Notes under the pieces: model-generated
Seen by the model: the letters and a program-made list of their open reading frames with translations, nothing else
The model's database searches: none
Told to the model about the DNA's origin: nothing
Shown here: piece by piece, positions 60,350-64,000 of the stretch
How positions within the stretch are numbered: the first letter of the stretch is position 1
How the letters are laid out: each line of letters opens with the position of its first letter
Program-made: the position numbers and the translations under genes
Assembly (NCBI RefSeq): GCF_001421765.1
Contig: NZ_LMLA01000010.1
Span: forward strand, 124,001-188,000
DNA from: Sphingomonas sp. Leaf32
GTDB lineage: Bacteria; Pseudomonadota; Alphaproteobacteria; Sphingomonadales; Sphingomonadaceae
DNA length: 64,000 nt
Direction of reading: 5' to 3'

Positions 60350-60536
60350 CGTGTCGTGTCACCCCGTTAAAGGGCACGCGGCACGCTTCTTATGCGGCGT
60401 GGTCGCGTGCTGTGGGCGTTTGGAAACCCTAACCCACCGGGCTATACGCGGCATGTCGCCCGTCCTCAAGCGATGGTTGCGAACGTCCCGCACCCGGTAT
60501 TAGAGCGACGGACGAAGCAACCGGTGGACCATATTC
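60350..60536. promoter_or_regulatory. Divergent promoter region ctaC / pyrE
   Basis: 187 bp between the divergent ctaC and pyrE genes. Promoters for both must lie here; no clear consensus boxes or operator were seen by eye. Confidence 0.4.
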
Positions 60537-61118
60537 ATGAACGACGACGCGATCCTCGACGAATTCCGTGCAGCAGAGGCGCTGCTGGAGGGGCATTTCA
60601 TCCTGTCGTCGGGCCTCAGGTCATCGCGCTACCTGCAATGCGCCCGCGTGCTGATGGACCCGCGCCGCGCCGCGCGGCTGTGCGACGAACTGGCCAGCCG
60701 GTTTCCCGCGAACGTGCGCGAATCGATCGACGTGGTCATCTCGCCCGCGATGGGCGGGGTGATCGTCGGTCATGAAATGGGCCGCTCGCTGGGCGTGCCG
60801 GCGATGTTCCTCGAACGCCCGACCGGTACGTTCGAACTGCGCCGTGGCTTCCGCATCGATCCCGGCACCCGCGTGCTGATGATGGAGGATGTCGTGACCA
60901 CCGGCCTGTCGTCGCGCGAAGCCATCGCCGCGATCCAGGCGGCGGGCGGCGACGTGGTGGCCGCCGCGTCGCTGGTCGACCGGTCGAACGGCACGGCGGA
61001 CCTCGGCGTACCGTTCCTGCCGCTGATCCGGCTCGACGTGCCGAGCTATCATCCCGATGCGCTGCCCGCCGACCTAGCGGCGATTCCGGCGATCAAGCCG
61101 GGGAGCCGGGCGGCATGA
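60537..61118 (+). CDS. pyrE: Orotate phosphoribosyltransferase
   Basis: 193 residues: N-terminal [15 protein letters not shown], then the PRPP-binding loop [17 protein letters not shown] (about 118-134). It converts orotate and PRPP to OMP in pyrimidine synthesis. The N-terminal hood and length fit the alphaproteobacterial PyrE. ATGA overlap with pdxJ. Confidence 0.96.
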   Translation: MNDDAILDEFRAAEALLEGHFILSSGLRSSRYLQCARVLMDPRRAARLCDELASRFPANVRESIDVVISPAMGGVIVGHEMGRSLGVPAMFLERPTGTFELRRGFRIDPGTRVLMMEDVVTTGLSSREAIAAIQAAGGDVVAAASLVDRSNGTADLGVPFLPLIRLDVPSYHPDALPADLAAIPAIKPGSRAA

Positions 61119-61843
61119 GCAGCCCCCTGCGCCTGGGCGTCAACATCGATCACGTCGCGACGGTGCGCAATGCGCGGGGGAGCGGCTATCCCGATCCGGT
61201 GCGCGCCGCGCTGCTGGCCGCCGAGCATGGCGCGGACGGCATCACCGCCCATCTGCGCGAGGATCGCCGCCACATCACCGACGACGACATCGCGCGGTTG
61301 TCGAGCGAACTGACCGTGCCGCTCAACCTTGAAATGGCGGCGACCGAGGAGATGCTGGGCATCGCGCTCAAGCACCGGCCCCACGCCGCCTGCATCGTGC
61401 CGGAAAAGCGCGAGGAGCGCACGACCGAGGGGGGGCTGGACGTCGCGGGGCAGCAGGACAAGCTGTCACCGATGGTGCGGGCGCTGGCCAATGCTGGCGT
61501 GCGGGTGTCGCTGTTCATCGAACCCGATGCCGCACAGATCGCGGCCGCCGTTGCGCTGGGCGTGCCGGTGGTCGAGCTGCACACCGGCCGCTATGCCGAA
61601 TTGTCGGGCGACGAACAGGTCGCCGAACTGCGCCGGATCGCCGACGCCGCTGCGCTCGCCGCCAAGAACGGGATAGAGGTCCATGCCGGGCACGGCCTGA
61701 CGTTCGACAACGTAGTGCCGATCGCGGCGATCCCGCAGGTGCGCGAGCTGAACATCGGCCATTTCCTGATCGGCGAGGCGGTGTTCGGTGGCCTGGGTCC
61801 GGTGGTCGCGCGGATGAAGGAACTGATGGAGGCCGCCCGGTGA
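61115..61843 (+). CDS. pdxJ: Pyridoxine 5'-phosphate synthase
   Basis: 242 residues, TIM barrel. Family marks are [55 protein letters not shown] and [13 protein letters not shown]. It condenses deoxyxylulose 5-phosphate with aminoacetone phosphate to make PNP in the DXP-dependent vitamin B6 pathway. Coupled to pyrE upstream; downstream an inverted repeat precedes acpS. Confidence 0.97.
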   Translation: MSSPLRLGVNIDHVATVRNARGSGYPDPVRAALLAAEHGADGITAHLREDRRHITDDDIARLSSELTVPLNLEMAATEEMLGIALKHRPHAACIVPEKREERTTEGGLDVAGQQDKLSPMVRALANAGVRVSLFIEPDAAQIAAAVALGVPVVELHTGRYAELSGDEQVAELRRIADAAALAAKNGIEVHAGHGLTFDNVVPIAAIPQVRELNIGHFLIGEAVFGGLGPVVARMKELMEAAR

Positions 61844-61845
61844 AT

Positions 61846-61980
61846 ATCCTCCCCGGCACGGGGAGGGGGACCGTCGCGAAGCGATGGTTGAGGGGGGTAT
61901 CCCCATTCGCTGCCGTTGTGGAGCAGGTCACCCCCCTCCACCATGCTGCGCATGGTCCCCCTCCCCGTGCCGGGGAGGAT
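61846..61980. repeat. Inverted-repeat pair, CTCCCCGGCACGGGG family
   Basis: The arms 61846-61872 and 61954-61980 are perfect complements over about 27 bases, enclosing about 80 bases with further partial symmetry. It fills the gap between pdxJ and acpS. Confidence 0.85.
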
Positions 61981-61985
61981 CGTCC

Positions 61986-62393
61986 ATGATCGTCGGCCTC
62001 GGTTCCGACCTGTGCAATATCGAGCGGATCCAGTCGTCGCTCGACCGTTTCGGCGACCGCTTCGTCCAGCGGGTCTTCACCCCCGTCGAACAGGTGAAGG
62101 CCGAAAAGCGCCCTTTCACCCGCGCCGGCACGCTGGCGAAGCGTTTCGCCGCCAAGGAAGCCTTTTCGAAAGCGGTCGGCACCGGCTTTTCGCAGGGGGT
62201 GTTCATGCGCGACATCGGCGTGGTGAACGCGCCATCGGGCGCGCCGACGCTGCACCTGACCGGTGGTGCGAAAGCACGGCTTGACGCGATGACGCCCGAA
62301 GGCCACGTCGCAATGGTACATCTGACGATGACCGACGACCATCCCTGGGCCCAGGCGTTCGTCATCATCGAGGCGTTGCCCAGGGTAGAGTAG
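61986..62393 (+). CDS. acpS: Holo-[acyl-carrier-protein] synthase
   Basis: 135 residues. It has the AcpS motifs [12 protein letters not shown] (metal-binding Asp) and [19 protein letters not shown] (Glu of WxxKEA-type motif). It transfers the phosphopantetheine arm from CoA to ACP. The ATG lies six bases after a long inverted repeat. No clear Shine-Dalgarno is separable from the repeat arm, so translation may depend on the RNA structure there. Confidence 0.96.
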   Translation: MIVGLGSDLCNIERIQSSLDRFGDRFVQRVFTPVEQVKAEKRPFTRAGTLAKRFAAKEAFSKAVGTGFSQGVFMRDIGVVNAPSGAPTLHLTGGAKARLDAMTPEGHVAMVHLTMTDDHPWAQAFVIIEALPRVE

Positions 62394-62401
62394 GACGTTT
62401 G

Positions 62402-63358
62402 ATGGCCGATCATCTGGCGCTGGAGGACCAGGGCGTTCCCGCGCCGTCGCAACCGACCCCCGCCGCGACTTCCGCGCCCGCCCACCGGCGGCTCGACTGG
62501 AAGGGCGAGTTGCGCGGACTGTTCTGGTTGTTGCTGGTGGTGCTCGGGTTCCACAGCTTCGTGGCCAAGCCGTTCTACATCCCGTCCGAATCGATGCTGC
62601 CGGGCCTGCGCGTCGGCGACCGGCTGGTCGTCAGCAAATATGCCTATGGCTGGTCGTTCGTGTCGCCGACCATCCCCAACCCGGTCGCGATGTTCCGCGA
62701 CATCGTGCTGCGCCAGCCGCAGGAGACGTGGAGCGTCCAGCTGCCGGCATGGCACGGCCGCCTGTGGGGGTCGATGCCCGAGCGCGGCGACGTCGTGATC
62801 GTGAAGCCGCCGGGCAGCAACACCGACCTCATCAAGCGCGTCATCGGCCTGCCGGGCGACCGGCTGGAGGTCGCGGGCGGCGTCGTCTACATCAACGACG
62901 TGGCGATCCCGCGGAAAGCGATGGGCAACGCGATGATTCCGGTCGACGCCAACACCAAATGCGATCCCGACCAATATCCCGGCGCGCTGGTCCGCACCGA
63001 CAAGGGTGCGTTCTGCCGCCTGCCACTGTACCGCGAAACGCTGCCCAACGGACGCCAGTACGATACGATCGACTTCAAGCAAGGTTCGCAGGGCGACAAT
63101 TTCCCCGCGATCATCATTCCCGCCAACCATGTCTTCCTGATGGGCGACAATCGCGACAACAGCGCCGACAGCCGCTTTTCGGAGGCCGAGCGGGGACTGG
63201 GAGGACCGGTGCCGTGGGAGAATATCGGCGGGCGGGCCGAGTTCATCACCTTCTCGCTCGACGGCAGCACCAGCCTGAACCCGGCGACGTGGTTCGGCGC
63301 GTTTCGCAGCGGTCGGGCCGGTACTTCGCTGGTCCCGGCCACGGACGATGGCAAGTGA
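62402..63358 (+). CDS. lepB: Signal peptidase I
   Basis: 318 residues: one TM helix (about 38-56), catalytic Ser64 in PSESMLPG, catalytic Lys145 in NTDLIKRVIGLPGD, and the conserved MGDNRDNSADSR near 246. It removes signal peptides in the inner membrane with the active site in the periplasm. The ATG at 62402 is preceded in frame by a TTG at 62399. Its stop overlaps the GTG start of maiA. Confidence 0.96.
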   Translation: MADHLALEDQGVPAPSQPTPAATSAPAHRRLDWKGELRGLFWLLLVVLGFHSFVAKPFYIPSESMLPGLRVGDRLVVSKYAYGWSFVSPTIPNPVAMFRDIVLRQPQETWSVQLPAWHGRLWGSMPERGDVVIVKPPGSNTDLIKRVIGLPGDRLEVAGGVVYINDVAIPRKAMGNAMIPVDANTKCDPDQYPGALVRTDKGAFCRLPLYRETLPNGRQYDTIDFKQGSQGDNFPAIIIPANHVFLMGDNRDNSADSRFSEAERGLGGPVPWENIGGRAEFITFSLDGSTSLNPATWFGAFRSGRAGTSLVPATDDGK

Positions 63359-63993
63359 GCGGCTACACGCTCTACGATTATCACCGATCCTCGGCGGCAT
63401 ATCGTGTCCGCATCGCGCTGAACCTGAAGGGCGTTGCCTGGCATAGCGTGCCGGTATCGCTGCTGACGGGCGAACAACGCTCGGCCGGGCATCTGGCGCG
63501 CAACCCGCAAGGGCTGATCCCCGCGCTCGACATCGGCGGCGGCACGATCCTCACCCAGTCGCTGGCGATCCTCGACTGGCTGGACGCCACGCACCCCGAA
63601 CCGCGCCTGTTCCCGTCCGATCCGCTGGAACGTGCGCGCACGCTGGCGCTGGCGCTGGTGATCGTCGCCGACATCCATCCGATCGACAATCTGCGCGTGC
63701 TGCAACGGCTGGAGGCGCAGTTCGGGGCGGATGCGGCGGCAAAGGCCGACTGGTATCGCCACTGGATCGCGCAGGGGCTGGGTACGCTGGAGGCGGCGGC
63801 GCCGGCCGACGGCTTCTTCGGCGGCGCGACCCCGGGCGCGGTCGATTGCTGCCTCGTGCCGCAGCTCTACAATGCGCGGCGGTTCGAGCTGGACCTGACG
63901 CCGTGGCCCCGACTGGTGGCGATCGATGCGCGGGCGGCCGAAGTACCGGCCGTGGCATCGGCGCATCCCGACGCAGTCGCGCCGGTCGCATGA
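63355..63993 (+). CDS. maiA: Maleylacetoacetate isomerase (GST-zeta)
   Basis: 212 residues, GST-zeta fold: N-terminal thioredoxin domain with YDYHRSSAAYRVRIALNLKG (Ser-Ser-x-Ala active-site loop), NPQGLIPALDIGGG and TQSLAILDWLD. The helical C-terminal domain has the zeta-class LVIVADIHPIDNLRVLQ. It isomerises maleylacetoacetate in tyrosine/homogentisate breakdown with glutathione. Start GTG overlaps the lepB stop (GTGA). Confidence 0.92.
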   Translation: MSGYTLYDYHRSSAAYRVRIALNLKGVAWHSVPVSLLTGEQRSAGHLARNPQGLIPALDIGGGTILTQSLAILDWLDATHPEPRLFPSDPLERARTLALALVIVADIHPIDNLRVLQRLEAQFGADAAAKADWYRHWIAQGLGTLEAAAPADGFFGGATPGAVDCCLVPQLYNARRFELDLTPWPRLVAIDARAAEVPAVASAHPDAVAPVA

Positions 63994-64000
63994 CGCTGGC
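63990..64000 (+). CDS. Start of next gene (cut by window)
   Basis: An ATG at 63990 overlaps the maiA stop (ATGA) and opens Met-Thr-Leu before the window ends. Overlap spacing matches the rest of this operon, but nothing can be said about the product. Confidence 0.35.

Overview
The window is high-GC bacterial chromosome that reads as an alphaproteobacterium of the sphingomonad group (Sphingomonas-like). This rests on the overall protein style, the pyrE-pdxJ-acpS-lepB gene order, the large NAD-glutamate dehydrogenase, the TraB/GumN and DUF1501/DUF1800 proteins, and the glycoside-hydrolase and polysaccharide clusters. It is an inference from gene content; no rRNA is present. One tRNA gene, tRNA-Thr(CGT), lies near 31.8 kb.

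1-16.1 kb is an exopolysaccharide (EPS) locus. A minus-strand operon encodes a hexapeptide acetyltransferase, a family 4 glycosyltransferase, an outer-membrane barrel, a GumB/Wza-type export protein and an AAA ATPase cut by the window edge. Across a divergent promoter region lie a second, related glycosyltransferase and, unexpectedly, a spike-base-like protein (gene-transfer-agent type) paired with an SGNH hydrolase. Further glycosyltransferases, a secreted clan-A glycosidase, a PilZ protein, a Wzx-like flippase, an intact acyltransferase 3 and a second acyltransferase 3 broken by one in-frame amber codon complete the locus.

16.3-20.9 kb holds aconitase (acnA) with a clear terminator, then a tightly overlapping minus-strand operon of three unrecognised genes: a lipoprotein, a glycine-rich membrane protein and a small multi-TM protein. 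Its layout suggests an effector/immunity-like system and it is the best candidate in the window for something undescribed.

21.2-31.5 kb is an accessory block on the plus strand: LysR regulator, MFS exporter, periplasmic cupin, cyclophilin-like lipoprotein, then a PaoABC-type periplasmic molybdenum aldehyde oxidoreductase followed by a cysteine hydrolase and a second PaoC-like catalytic subunit.

31.8-38.5 kb has tRNA-Thr, a PAS-domain protein, a repeat-rich 700-bp gap and the 1537-residue NAD-glutamate dehydrogenase. 38.7-46.1 kb is a glycan-degradation cluster (GH29 fucosidase, GH35-type beta-galactosidase, GH31 alpha-xylosidase with PA14 insert, aldose 1-epimerase) whose enzyme set fits xyloglucan side-chain removal.

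46.2-64 kb is mostly housekeeping: a small lipoprotein, TraB/GumN protein, an Mfd-type translocase, SDR, pterin carbinolamine dehydratase, zincin-like metallopeptidase, ccmAB, a DUF1800/DUF1501 pair, cytochrome oxidase subunits ctaC-ctaD with a terminator, and pyrE-pdxJ-acpS-lepB-maiA. Several families of paired inverted repeats (REP-like) sit in intergenic gaps. No CRISPR array, integrase, transposase or complete prophage was seen.
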